Source of the DNA: Frigoribacterium faeni
GTDB lineage: Bacteria > Actinomycetota > Actinomycetes > Actinomycetales > Microbacteriaceae
Assembly (NCBI RefSeq): GCF_011761235.1
Contig: NZ_JAAOYW010000002.1
Coordinates: forward strand, 930,001-994,000
Length of the DNA: 64,000 nt
Direction of reading: 5' to 3'
Below the pieces are notes generated by a model. The model searched no databases. It saw only the letters and a list, made by a program, of their open reading frames with translations, and was not told where the DNA came from. This document shows, one piece after another, positions 16,520-24,956 of this stretch (position 1 is the stretch's first letter; each line of letters opens with the position of its first letter). The position numbers were made by a program, and so were the translations under genes.

Positions 16520-18154
16520 TCAGCCGCCGAGCTGCCCGGTGAGGCGCCCGTGGAACGACCCGCTCCGCTCGTCGAGCCCGACGAACTCGACGGCGAGGCC
16601 GTGCGCGGCGAACTTCGTCTCGACCGAGTCGAGGGCGGCGACGCTCGAGGCGTCCCACACGGAGGCGCGGCTCAGGTCGACGAGGACGGTCGCCTCCGGA
16701 CGGGACGTGACCCGCGCCTCCTCGGCTCGGGCGTGCGCGTCCGTGACGTCCGCGAGCTCCCCCTCCGCGAGGCTCTCAGCGCGGGTGTGCGCGCCCGCGA
16801 CGCCCGCGGACTCGGCGTGCGCCGCGTCGTCGGCGTACGAGAAGTGCTCGACGAGGTCGTTGCTGCTGCCGAAGAACAGCGGGCCGACGACGTCGTAGCG
16901 GACCCGCCCCTCGACCGTGCGCGTGACGGTGATGACGTGCGCGATGCGGCGGGCGAAGAGCACCATCGCGAGCAGGACTCCCACGGCCACGCCGACGGCG
17001 AGGTTGTTCGTCGCGACGACCACCACGACGGTGACCACCATGACCAGTGTCTCGGGCACCGGCATCCGCTTGAGGGTCGACGGCCGCACGCTGTGCCAGT
17101 CGACCGTCGTGATCGCCACGACCATCATCACGGCCGCGAGGGCCACCATCGGGATCCGCGCCATGACCGAGCTGAGCCCCGTGACGAGCAGCAGCAGGAA
17201 CAGCCCCGCCGCCAGCGTCGAGACGCGGGTGCGCGCCCGGCCGATCTTCACGTTGACGACGGTCTGGCCGATCATGGCGCAGCCCGCGATGCCTCCGTAG
17301 GCGCCCGCGGCGATGTTCGCGACGCCGAGGGCCCACGACTCCTTGCCCTTGTGCGAGGGCGTCTCGGTGATGTCGTCGACGAGCTTGGCGGTGAGCAGCG
17401 TCTCCATCAGGCCGACGAACGCGACGCTGAGGGCGGTCGGCAGGATGACGCCGAGGGTCTCGGGGCTGAACGGCACGAGCCACGGGGTGAGGCCCGGCAG
17501 GCCGCCTCCCATCGGCCCTTCGTCGCCGACGGTGTGCACGTCGGTGAGCCCGGCGGCCACGACGATCACGGTCACGACGACGATGGCGACCAGCGGCGCC
17601 GGCACGACCGTCGTGACCCGCGGCAGCAGCACGACGATCGCGATGGTCAGCGCGAAGAGCGGGTAGACGATCCACGGCACGTCGACCAGGTGCGGCACCT
17701 GCGCGACGAAGATGAGGATGCCCAGCGCGTTGACGAAGCCGATCATCACCGAGCGCGGGATGAACCGCATGAGGCGCGCGAGGCCGGCGGTGCCGAAGAC
17801 GATCTGGATGACGCCGGCGAGCAGCACCGTGGGCAGGACGTACTCGACGCCGTGGGTCCGCACGAGCGGCGCGATGACGAGCGCGACCGAGCCGGCCGCG
17901 GCGGTGACCATCGCGGGGCGGCCGCCGAGCAGCGACATCACCACGGCCAGCACGACGGACGCGACCAGGCTGACCATCGGGTCGACGCCCGCGATCACCG
18001 AGAACGAGATGACCTCGGGCACGAGCGCGAGGGTGGTGACGATGCCGGCCAGCGCCTCCCGCGTGAGGAGGCGCGGTGAACGGAGGACGGCCCGCACGCT
18101 GTCGTCGGGACGGCCGGGCGCGACGGCGCGGGGCAGGGGTGAGGCGGCGGTCAC
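16520..18154 (-). CDS. SulP family anion transporter with STAS domain
   Basis: A 544-residue SulP (SLC26-type) permease, probably for sulfate or bicarbonate. The N-terminal membrane domain has 12-14 spans with LVPEVISFSVIAGVDP, GGRPAMVTAAAGSVALV and GGIAGCAMIGQTVVNVKIGRARTRVST. The C-terminal STAS domain is interrupted by an Ala/Glu/Arg-rich linker (about residues 450-485, including AEEARVTSRPEAT). The GTG start follows CGGAG at a good distance. A MerR-family regulator is transcribed divergently 100 bp away with a shared dyad operator, suggesting direct control. Confidence 0.9.
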   Translation of the reverse strand: MTAASPLPRAVAPGRPDDSVRAVLRSPRLLTREALAGIVTTLALVPEVISFSVIAGVDPMVSLVASVVLAVVMSLLGGRPAMVTAAAGSVALVIAPLVRTHGVEYVLPTVLLAGVIQIVFGTAGLARLMRFIPRSVMIGFVNALGILIFVAQVPHLVDVPWIVYPLFALTIAIVVLLPRVTTVVPAPLVAIVVVTVIVVAAGLTDVHTVGDEGPMGGGLPGLTPWLVPFSPETLGVILPTALSVAFVGLMETLLTAKLVDDITETPSHKGKESWALGVANIAAGAYGGIAGCAMIGQTVVNVKIGRARTRVSTLAAGLFLLLLVTGLSSVMARIPMVALAAVMMVVAITTVDWHSVRPSTLKRMPVPETLVMVVTVVVVVATNNLAVGVAVGVLLAMVLFARRIAHVITVTRTVEGRVRYDVVGPLFFGSSNDLVEHFSYADDAAHAESAGVAGAHTRAESLAEGELADVTDAHARAEEARVTSRPEATVLVDLSRASVWDASSVAALDSVETKFAAHGLAVEFVGLDERSGSFHGRLTGQLGG

Positions 18155-18212
18155 GGTGTGCTCCGAGGGTGGGTGGTGGGAGGATCGGGGGACCGGCGAC
18201 ACTGCCGTGTGA

Positions 18213-18241
18213 TCGACACTACCTTCACGTCAGGGTAGAGA
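18213..18241 (+). promoter_or_regulatory. MerR-type operator/promoter between sulP and merR genes
   Basis: The dyad CTACCTTCACGTCAGGGTAG (18219-18238) has near-complementary halves centred between possible -35 (TCGACA) and -10 (TAGAGA) boxes, as MerR-family regulators bind. It sits 14 bp upstream of the merR start and is the only clear dyad in the divergent region. Confidence 0.6.
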
Positions 18242-18254
18242 TGGGCCAGGGGAC

Positions 18255-18653
18255 ATGGCAGCCGCCGACGCACCGATGATGCAGATCGGCGAGCTCGCCG
18301 ACCGCGCCGAGATGTCGCTGCGCACGATCCGGCACTACGACGAGGTGGGGCTGCTCACGCCGTCGGGCCGCAGCGAGGGCGGGTTCCGGCTCTACACCGA
18401 GGCCGACTTCTCGCGGCTCATGGTCATCCGGCGGATGAAGCCGCTCGGCTTCTCGCTCGACGAGATGGCCGAGCTGCTGAGCGTCGTCGACGCGCTCGAG
18501 GGCGGCGCGGGCGGCGAGGGCCGAGGAGGCGCGGGGGGCGACACGCGCGCCCGTCTCGACGCGTTCGTCGAGCAGGCCGTCGAGCGCCGCGCCCGGCTCG
18601 AGCGGCAGCTGGCGATGGCCGACGAGTTCCTGGAGCTGCTGCGCAGCCGCTGA
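18255..18653 (+). CDS. MerR family transcriptional regulator
   Basis: A 132-residue MerR-type activator. The winged helix is at residues 8-75 (MMQIGELADRAEMSLRTIRHYDEVGLLTPSGRS... is recognisable up to FRLYTEADFSRL), followed by a dimerisation helix ending at LLRSR. No metal-binding cysteines are present, so it is not a classical metal sensor. Residues ~80-95 are a Gly-rich insert (GGAGGEGRGGAGGD) encoded by the GGAGGCGCGG motif seen across the window. AGGGGAC precedes the ATG. It probably regulates itself and the divergent SulP gene. Confidence 0.88.
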   Translation: MAAADAPMMQIGELADRAEMSLRTIRHYDEVGLLTPSGRSEGGFRLYTEADFSRLMVIRRMKPLGFSLDEMAELLSVVDALEGGAGGEGRGGAGGDTRARLDAFVEQAVERRARLERQLAMADEFLELLRSR

Positions 18654-18763
18654 CGCGCTCTCGCGGTGCCGAGGCGCGCCTCCTCGGGTCGCCCGGCCTG
18701 TCTGCGGGCTGGCCCGCGCCTCCTCGGGTCGTCCGTGTGCGCGTTCGTGGTCCCCTCCTAATG

Positions 18764-18833
18764 TGAGAGAGATCGGCCTCGTTCGCCGCCCGGGACGGGC
18801 CAGGAACGGCTGCCGGCGCGCGGAATGCTCTCA
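18764..18833. repeat. 70-nt palindromic element (family J, copy 2)
   Basis: Same 70-nt length and the same ends (TGAGAG ... CTCTCA then AAATT) as the element at 5161-5230. The interior is G+C-rich and less well paired. It lies between the convergent merR and cellulase genes. Confidence 0.65.
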
Positions 18834-18911
18834 AATTTGCACGGAGGGGCGGGGTGGGGGAGCCGGACGAGGAGGCGCCCGCAGGGTCGCGAGGACCGGC
18901 GGCGGCCCCGG

Positions 18912-20066
18912 CTACTCGCGGCGGCGCTCGACCAGTCCCTCGGCGTACGACGCCCACCACTCGCCGGCCGGGGGCCCGTCGTTGCAGGTGCCGTCGCTGA
19001 TGCCCGGCGTCTTCACCCAGAGGAACGCGTCGAGCCCCTTCGAGCCGCCGGTGACGTGGGGGTCCTGGCCGAGGCCCGCTCCCTCGGGGTTGCACCAGGT
19101 GCCCCTCCAGCCCCGGCCGTTGCGCGACACGTCGATGACGTACCGGCTGTCGCCCGTCAGCTCGCTGACCCGCTCGGCGTAGGCGCGCTCGTCGTCGACC
19201 GGGTAGAAGCTCGCGACGTTCGTGTAGAAGCCGCGCGCCCGGTCGACGCCGGCCTGCTCGAGCCGGTCGGCCATCTCGCGGGCCGGCACCCAGTTCGAGT
19301 TGCCTCCGTCGAGGTAGGCCGGCACTCCGGCGTCGGCGAACGCGGCCACCGACTCGCGGATCAGCGGCAGCCGCTCGTCGGCCAGCTCCGGACAGCGCGA
19401 GAGCATGCCGAGCGAGTCGGGCTCGACGATCACGACCGCACGGTGGCCGCGGAGCGTGTCGGCGACGAGCTGGTTCCAGGCCGGGTAGTCGTCGGCGGCG
19501 AGGCCTCCCGCGGAGTAGTTGCCGCAGTCGCGGTCGGGGATCGCGTAGGTGACGAAGACCGGGGTCGCGTCCTGCAGCTCGGCGGCGACGAGGTAGTCGG
19601 TGATCTCGTCGACGAGCGCCGCGTCGTCGTGGCCGTCGCCCAGCCAGAGCGCGACCGGGCGCTCGGCGATCAGCTCGGCCGCCCGGGCAGCTCCGTCGCG
19701 GCCCTGGGCGGCGAGGCGCTCGGCGGCCCGCGCGGCGAGCGAGTTCGGCTCGACCGCGAGGCCGCCGTCGAAGACGAGGGTGTTCGGGGCGGAGCGGATC
19801 GTGTCCGGCGTGATCGCGCCGAAGGGGCGGGGCGCGGCGCCGGCGGTGGGGGTGCCGTCGGCGGGGGCGGACGGGGTATCGGTGTCGGTCGGGGTGCCGG
19901 TGCCGGTGCCGGTGTCGGTCGCGTCGCCGGTGTCGGGGGCGGCGTCGCTCGCGGGCGCGCTCGGGTCGGCGGGGCCGCCGTCGCCCGACGTGCAGCCGGC
20001 CACGCCGAGCACCGCGGCGACCAGGAGGCCGCCGAGGGCGACGCGGAGGAGGTGCGGCTGCGGCAT
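18912..20066 (-). CDS. Glycoside hydrolase family 6 (endoglucanase-type) lipoprotein
   Basis: A 384-residue exported cellulase of family GH6, which hydrolyses beta-1,4-glucan with inversion. The lipobox VAGC places the lipidated Cys at 25, followed by a Thr/Asp/Pro-rich linker to about residue 75. GH6 signatures follow in order: YAIPDRDCGNYSAGG, VIVEPDSLG with the catalytic Asp, LDGGNSNW, DVSRNGRGW, WCNPEGAGLG and LWVKTPGISDGTC. No carbohydrate-binding module is attached. ATG 20066 is chosen because the signal sequence begins there; an ATG 54 bp upstream is in frame. Anchoring would keep it at the cell surface. The LPMO and CBM2 proteins at 46.7-48.8 kb are probable partners. Confidence 0.92.
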   Translation of the reverse strand: MPQPHLLRVALGGLLVAAVLGVAGCTSGDGGPADPSAPASDAAPDTGDATDTGTGTGTPTDTDTPSAPADGTPTAGAAPRPFGAITPDTIRSAPNTLVFDGGLAVEPNSLAARAAERLAAQGRDGAARAAELIAERPVALWLGDGHDDAALVDEITDYLVAAELQDATPVFVTYAIPDRDCGNYSAGGLAADDYPAWNQLVADTLRGHRAVVIVEPDSLGMLSRCPELADERLPLIRESVAAFADAGVPAYLDGGNSNWVPAREMADRLEQAGVDRARGFYTNVASFYPVDDERAYAERVSELTGDSRYVIDVSRNGRGWRGTWCNPEGAGLGQDPHVTGGSKGLDAFLWVKTPGISDGTCNDGPPAGEWWASYAEGLVERRRE

Positions 20067-20225
20067 CTGGCCCGTTCCCGGGCGCCGGGAGGAGGTGCCC
20101 CGACGATGGTGGACCTCCATGACAGCACGTGCGGTCGCCGGGCACAGGGGGCGCTTCGGGGGACACGCGCTGTCCCCGCGGGCGGTCGGCGGGCGCCCCT
20201 GCCGACCACGCGCGGGGTGACTGCC

Positions 20226-20306
20226 GCAAATGCCGACCGCGAGTCGTCCTGTACGGGGATATCCGGGTATTGCAGACGCGTCGAGGGGCAGATGGTCGGC
20301 ATTTGC
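20226..20306 (+). repeat. 81-nt palindromic element (family A, copy 4)
   Basis: Exactly 81 nt with perfect 13-bp ends and the GGGATATCC core in + orientation. It sits in the 503-bp divergent region between the cellulase and M23 genes, so it is not acting as a terminator there. The rest of that region holds a GGGACGGGAC run and a GAGGAGGCGCGGG motif; I see no other element. Confidence 0.87.
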
Positions 20307-20477
20307 AGGTCCCCAGCGGGGAGACGGGACGGGACGGGACGGAGGCGGCGGCCGGGAGACGAGGAGGCGCGGGCCGGGCGGGCGGGACGCACCCGCCGTC
20401 GCTCCTCCACAGGGAGCGCGGCGCGCCCGGGGCGTCGTGTGCCGTGCACTGGGGGAGGGGCCGCGAGGAGGCGCTCG

Positions 20478-20485
20478 ATAGGGTG
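20478..20485 (+). promoter_or_regulatory. GATAGGGT -10-like box before the M23 gene
   Basis: The same GATAGGGT octamer as upstream of the NlpC/P60 gene, 84 nt before the ATG. Confidence 0.35.
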
Positions 20486-20569
20486 GACGGACCGCCGCGC
20501 CCGAGCAGCGTGATCACGACCGGCCTCTCGCCGGTCCCGCCGCCGCCACACGACGAACCGAGAACCACG

Positions 20570-21901
20570 ATGCACCGCCTTGCCCCCTCGCCCTCCTCGC
20601 TGCCCTCCGCAGGTCCCTCCCTCCGTGCCCGCGCCTCCCGCGCCGCCGTCGCCGCGCTGCTCGTGGCGGGCCTCGCGGCCGTGCCCGTGCTCGCCGCCCC
20701 GGCGCCCGCCCAGGCGGCCGGCCCGAGCTGGCAGCAGGTGCTCGACGCCCGCGGCTCGGAGCAGGCGAAGAAGCAGGCCCTGGCCGAGATCCAGACCGCG
20801 CTCGAGGCGGCCTCCACCCGTGCGGCCGACGCGCAGGCCGCCGCCGACGAGGCGGGTACCGCGCTGACGGAGGCGCAGCTCGCCCTCGACGAGGCCACCG
20901 GCGAGTACGAGACGGTGCAGCAGAAGGCCGCGACGGCCCGGGCCGACGCCGACTCGGCGCAGATCGTGGTCGGCCAGGCCGCAGCACTGCTCGCCCGGCC
21001 GGGCAGCGGCGGGCTGACCGGCGACCTGCTCTCGTCCGGCGCCGGCGCCGAGGACGTGCTGCGCGGGCTGAGCATGTCGACCAAGATCGGCGAGAACCTC
21101 AGCACCCTGCGCGAGCGGGCCGTCTCGGCCGAGAACCTGGCGACGTCGCTGGCCGACCAGGCCGCCGTCGCCCTGGCCGAGCGCGACGAGCTGGCCGACA
21201 AGGCCGCCGACGCGCTCGACGCGGCCGTCGCCGCGAGCGACGCCGCCCAGGACGACGTCGCGGCGGTCGACGACGAGAAGGCGACCCTGGCGGCCCAGGT
21301 CGCCCTGCTGCAGGACGACCGCCTCACCCTCGAGCAGGCCTACGCCTCGGCGCAGGCCCAGGCGGCCGCCGACGCGGCTGCCGCAGCGGCAGCCGCGCGT
21401 GCGGCCGCGGCGACGACCGCGCCCCCGCGCGGCGGCGGCGGATCGGTGCCCGCGGGCCCCGGCGCCCCCGGCACGACCACGCCCGACCCCGGCACCGGCT
21501 GGGTCTCGGCGATCCGCTCGTACTCGTCGTACCAGGCCTACGGCTACCGGGTGCACCCGATCACGGGCGAGTACAAGCTGCACGCCGGCGCCGACTTCGG
21601 CGCGAGCTGCGGCACGGCGATCTACTCGGTCGCGGCCGGCACCGTCACCTACGCGGGCATCGCCGGCGGCTACGGCAACCTGATCATCATCGACCACGGC
21701 AACGGCATCAGCAGCGCCTACGGCCACATGGAGCGCTCCGGCATCTACGTCGCCAACGGCCAGCAGGTCGCGGCGGGCCAGAACATCGCCGGCGTGGGCA
21801 CGGCCGGCGGCTCGACGGGCTGCCACCTGCACCTCGAGATCCGCCGCGGCGGCATCGCGACCGACCCGGTCGCGTTCCTCGCCACGAAGGGCGTGCAGTA
21901 G
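20570..21901 (+). CDS. M23 family metallopeptidase with coiled coil
   Basis: A 443-residue secreted peptidoglycan endopeptidase-like protein. The signal peptide ends near residue 50 (APAQAA). Residues ~52-290 form a long Ala/Glu-rich coiled coil like those of EnvC and RipA-type proteins, then a Pro/Gly linker. The LytM/M23 domain (~320-443) carries YGYRVHPITGEYKLHAGADF, where H and D bind zinc, and the HLHLEI motif. The metal ligands appear intact, so it may be an active endopeptidase; the coiled coil suggests regulation by, or of, the divisome. Confidence 0.9.
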   Translation: MHRLAPSPSSLPSAGPSLRARASRAAVAALLVAGLAAVPVLAAPAPAQAAGPSWQQVLDARGSEQAKKQALAEIQTALEAASTRAADAQAAADEAGTALTEAQLALDEATGEYETVQQKAATARADADSAQIVVGQAAALLARPGSGGLTGDLLSSGAGAEDVLRGLSMSTKIGENLSTLRERAVSAENLATSLADQAAVALAERDELADKAADALDAAVAASDAAQDDVAAVDDEKATLAAQVALLQDDRLTLEQAYASAQAQAAADAAAAAAAARAAAATTAPPRGGGGSVPAGPGAPGTTTPDPGTGWVSAIRSYSSYQAYGYRVHPITGEYKLHAGADFGASCGTAIYSVAAGTVTYAGIAGGYGNLIIIDHGNGISSAYGHMERSGIYVANGQQVAAGQNIAGVGTAGGSTGCHLHLEIRRGGIATDPVAFLATKGVQ

Positions 21902-22145
21902 CAGCGACGACGGGCGCGCACCGCGTCGGCGATGCGCGCCGCGTCGGCGACGCGCACCGGGTCGCCGGCGACGGCGTCCTGATCGCCCCGAGCCGCTTCC
22001 ACCACGCAGGCTGACGGCGTAGCGTCGGCGCCAGCAGGTCCTCGACCTGCCGCGCCGGAGCCCCGTCCGGCGGAACGGCTCCCGACTCGTTTCCCGTGAG
22101 CCGGGGGCCACCCCTCGTCCCGGCCGCAGCGGCGCGGCCGGTCCC

Positions 22146-23078
22146 TCAGGAGGTGCGGCGCGCCTCCTCGGACGCCGCCTCGGTCGCCCTCGCCTCGGCC
22201 ACGATCTCCGCGACCACCGTCTGCACGACCGGCCGGGCCGCCCGCTCCGGTCGCATCAGCGCCTCGACGTGCCGCCCGGCCCGCACGCTGTCGAGCGTCG
22301 CCAGGCGGAACCGCCCCGGGGCCCGACCGGCCGACGTGTGCCGCGGCACCAGGGCGACGCCGAGCCCGCCCGCGACCATCGCCTCGATCACCGGCAGGTG
22401 CACGGTGCGGTGCACGACCCGCGGCACGACCCCCGACTGCAGTGCCATCGCCACGAGCACGCGGTCGATCGGGTAGCCCTCGGGCACGCTGATCCACGGC
22501 TCGCGCACCACGTCGGCCACCGTGACCCGGTCGCGCCCGGCGAGCGGGTGGTCGAGCGGCAGCGCGACCTCGAGCGGCTCGCGCAGCAGCGGCACGACGG
22601 TGAGCCCGGGGTGCTCGACCGGGGAGGCGCCGTCGGAGCGGTGGCCGATGACGACGTCGACGTCGGCCGCGAGCGGCGCGAACTCGTCCTCGGAGACGTC
22701 GCGGTCGGCCACCTCGAGCTCGATGCCCTCGTGGTCGCGCATGCGACGCAGCAGCCCCGGCAGCAGCAGCTCGGCCGCCGACGGGAACACCGCCAGCCGC
22801 ACCACGCCGACCCGGCCGCCGCGGTGCGCCTCGAGCGCGGCCTCGGCCTCGGCGACCGCCGTCGAGACGGCCACGGAGGCGCGGGCCAGCGCCTGCCCCG
22901 CGTCCGTCAGCAGCACCCCGCGTCCCGAGCGCCGCACGAGCTCGACGCCCAGCTGGCGCTGCAGCGTGCGGAGCTGCTGCGACACCGCGCTCGGCGACCG
23001 GTGCACGGCCGCGGCGACGGCGGTCACGCTGCCGCGGTCGGCGAGCTCGCGCAGCAGGTCGAGGTGCTGGATCTCCAT
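22146..23078 (-). CDS. LysR family transcriptional regulator
   Basis: A 310-residue LysR regulator. The N-terminal helix-turn-helix is clear (LDLLRELADRGSVTAVAAAVHRSPSAVSQQLRTLQ), and the substrate-binding domain runs from ~90 to 290. It is divergent from an EamA exporter gene with a 71-bp gap, the usual arrangement for a LysR protein and its target. TAGCGT lies exactly 6 nt before the ATG with no Shine-Dalgarno, so the mRNA is probably leaderless. Confidence 0.9.
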   Translation of the reverse strand: MEIQHLDLLRELADRGSVTAVAAAVHRSPSAVSQQLRTLQRQLGVELVRRSGRGVLLTDAGQALARASVAVSTAVAEAEAALEAHRGGRVGVVRLAVFPSAAELLLPGLLRRMRDHEGIELEVADRDVSEDEFAPLAADVDVVIGHRSDGASPVEHPGLTVVPLLREPLEVALPLDHPLAGRDRVTVADVVREPWISVPEGYPIDRVLVAMALQSGVVPRVVHRTVHLPVIEAMVAGGLGVALVPRHTSAGRAPGRFRLATLDSVRAGRHVEALMRPERAARPVVQTVVAEIVAEARATEAASEEARRTS

Positions 23079-23149
23079 GAAGGGACGCTACATCGTCGAT
23101 GACGAGACCTGCGCTGGTCCTGCATCCGCACCTCCGGCAGGGTGGTCCC

Positions 23150-24223
23150 ATGAGCCCTCGCGACCGCCTCCTCGCCCTGGTCGTCGTGGTCGCCTGGGGC
23201 GTCAACTTCCCGATGACGGCGCTGGCGCTCGAGCACTTCCCGCCGATCTTCCTCGTGGCGCTGCGGTTCGCGCTGCTCGCAGTGCCGACGCTGCTGTTCG
23301 TGCCGCGGCCGCCGATCCCGTGGTCGCGGCTGCTCGTGGTCGGCGTCGGGCTGGGCATCCTGCAGTTCGGGTTCCTCTACCTCGGCATGGCGGCGGGCAT
23401 GCCGTCGGGGCTCGCGTCGCTCGTGCTGCAGGCCTCGGCCCCCGCGACCGTCGTCATCGCCGCGATCTGGCTGCGCGAGCGCATCACGCGCCGGCAGGCG
23501 ATCGGCATCGGCGTGGCCGTGCTCGCCCTCGCCGTCATCGCGGCGCACCGGTCGCAGGTCGCGGCGCTGCTGCCCGTCGTGCTCACGCTCTGCGCGGCGG
23601 TCGGCTGGGGGCTCGGCAACGTCGCGGTGCGTCGGGCGGCCGCTCCCGACCCGCTGCGCCTGACCCTGTGGATGTCGGTCGTGCCGCCCGTGCCGATGCT
23701 CGCCCTGTCGCTCGTCGTCGAGGGGCCGCAGCGCATCGGCGACAGCCTGGTCGGCGCCTTCTCGCTCGCCGCCCTGCCGTCGGTCGTGGGGCTGCTCTAC
23801 GTCGTGCTCGTCGCCACGGTGCTCGGCTACGGCCTCTGGACGAGGCTGCTCGCGGCGTACCCGTCGAGCACCGTCGCGCCGTTCTCGATGCTCGTGCCCG
23901 TCGTCGGCGTGCTCGCCTCGTGGGTCGCCTTCGACGAGGTGCCCGACCTGGTCGAGGTCGGCGCCGGCGTGGTCGTCGTCGCCGGGGTGCTGTACGCGAG
24001 CCGGGCGCCGCGTGCGCTCGCCGCCGAGCCGCGCGTGCCCGCTGGCGAGCCGCGCGTGCCCGCCGAGCCGCACGTGGCTGCCGAGCCGCGCGTGCCGGCC
24101 GCCGAGACGCCCGCACCCGCCGAGCCGCGCGTGCCCGCCGAGCCGCATGTGCCCGCCGAGCCGCGCGTGCCCGCCGCCGAATCGGGCCCGACACCGCCGA
24201 GTGGACGGAACACCGTCCACTGA
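23150..24223 (+). CDS. EamA family (DMT) transporter with repetitive C-tail
   Basis: A 357-residue drug/metabolite exporter of the 10-span EamA family, perhaps for amino acids or cysteine pathway metabolites. Start region LLALVVVVAWGVNFPMTALA and two EamA halves are clear up to about residue 290. The remaining ~65 residues are repeats of AEPRVPA/AEPHVPA, not a family feature, encoded by a tandem DNA repeat. The reading frame then enters the family H palindrome, and its stop codon lies in that hairpin's loop. The tail may be a recent read-through after the original stop was lost. It is likely regulated by the divergent LysR. Confidence 0.87.
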   Translation: MSPRDRLLALVVVVAWGVNFPMTALALEHFPPIFLVALRFALLAVPTLLFVPRPPIPWSRLLVVGVGLGILQFGFLYLGMAAGMPSGLASLVLQASAPATVVIAAIWLRERITRRQAIGIGVAVLALAVIAAHRSQVAALLPVVLTLCAAVGWGLGNVAVRRAAAPDPLRLTLWMSVVPPVPMLALSLVVEGPQRIGDSLVGAFSLAALPSVVGLLYVVLVATVLGYGLWTRLLAAYPSSTVAPFSMLVPVVGVLASWVAFDEVPDLVEVGAGVVVVAGVLYASRAPRALAAEPRVPAGEPRVPAEPHVAAEPRVPAAETPAPAEPRVPAEPHVPAEPRVPAAESGPTPPSGRNTVH

Positions 24224-24252
24224 GGCGGTGTTCCGTTCACTCGGCGGTGTCG
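24189..24252. repeat. 64-nt palindromic hairpin (family H)
   Basis: The arms begin CGACACCGCCGAGTGGACGG and are complementary with one mismatch over ~27 nt, around a 10-nt loop. CACCG occurs twice per arm, separated by ~17 nt that include GAGTGGACGGAA, the same plan as families B and I. It is also placed as a bidirectional terminator between convergent EamA and GNAT genes. Confidence 0.85.
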
Positions 24253-24295
24253 CGGCGGGCTGTCGGCGCGACGGCGCGGGGCAGCCCGCCGCCCG

Positions 24296-24862
24296 TCACG
24301 CCGTGGCTGCTGCGGCGGCGGGGCCGACCGGCTTGCGCATCTGCAGCGACGTCGTCTCGTAGCCGAGCGACTCGTAGAGCCGGCGGGCGGCGTCGTTGTA
24401 GCCGAAGACGTTGAGGCCGAGGGTCACGGCGCCGTGCCGTGCCGCCTCCTGCTCGGCCAGCTGCATCGCCGCACGACCGTGCCCGGCGCCGCGGTGCTGC
24501 TCGTCGATCTCGACGTCCCAGACCCACCACGCGTCGCTGCCCTCGGCGGAGGGGCCGATCCAGATCCAGCCGACGACCTCACCGTCGGCGCCCGGCCCGG
24601 CACCGTCGTCACCCGCACCCGCACCCGCACCCACCGCGCCCGCACCCGCCGCCCCCGCCGACACCGCGACGACCTCGTGCACCAGGTGCCCCGTCGCGGG
24701 CCGCCCTCCGGGGAAGTTCCGCTCGAACGAGGCCCGGGCGTTCTCCGCCGCGACCGCGGGGGACTCGCCCGACCGCAGCCGCGCCTCCTCGTAGTCGGCC
24801 CGGGACCGGGCGATCCAGGGGCCGAGGCGGTCGTCGGGCATGAGGCGCAGCGCGGTGGTCAT
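24296..24862 (-). CDS. GNAT family N-acetyltransferase
   Basis: A 188-residue acetyl-CoA-dependent acetyltransferase. The acetyl-CoA loop is seen as EQHRGAGHGRAAM, preceded by VWDVEIDE and followed by LNVFGYNDAARRLYESLGYE. Residues ~69-93 (GAAGAGAVGAGAGAGDDG) are a low-complexity insertion coded by a hexanucleotide repeat in a surface loop. TACCGT 6 nt before ATG indicates a leaderless start. The substrate is unknown. Confidence 0.88.
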   Translation of the reverse strand: MTTALRLMPDDRLGPWIARSRADYEEARLRSGESPAVAAENARASFERNFPGGRPATGHLVHEVVAVSAGAAGAGAVGAGAGAGDDGAGPGADGEVVGWIWIGPSAEGSDAWWVWDVEIDEQHRGAGHGRAAMQLAEQEAARHGAVTLGLNVFGYNDAARRLYESLGYETTSLQMRKPVGPAAAAATA

Positions 24863-24956
24863 GTCGAGACGGTACCGGCGCGGCCCTACCCTGGGGACAT
24901 CGTCGTCCCGCCCGCCGCCGACCGGCCCGCGGCGACGACCGGACGAGGAGGCGACG

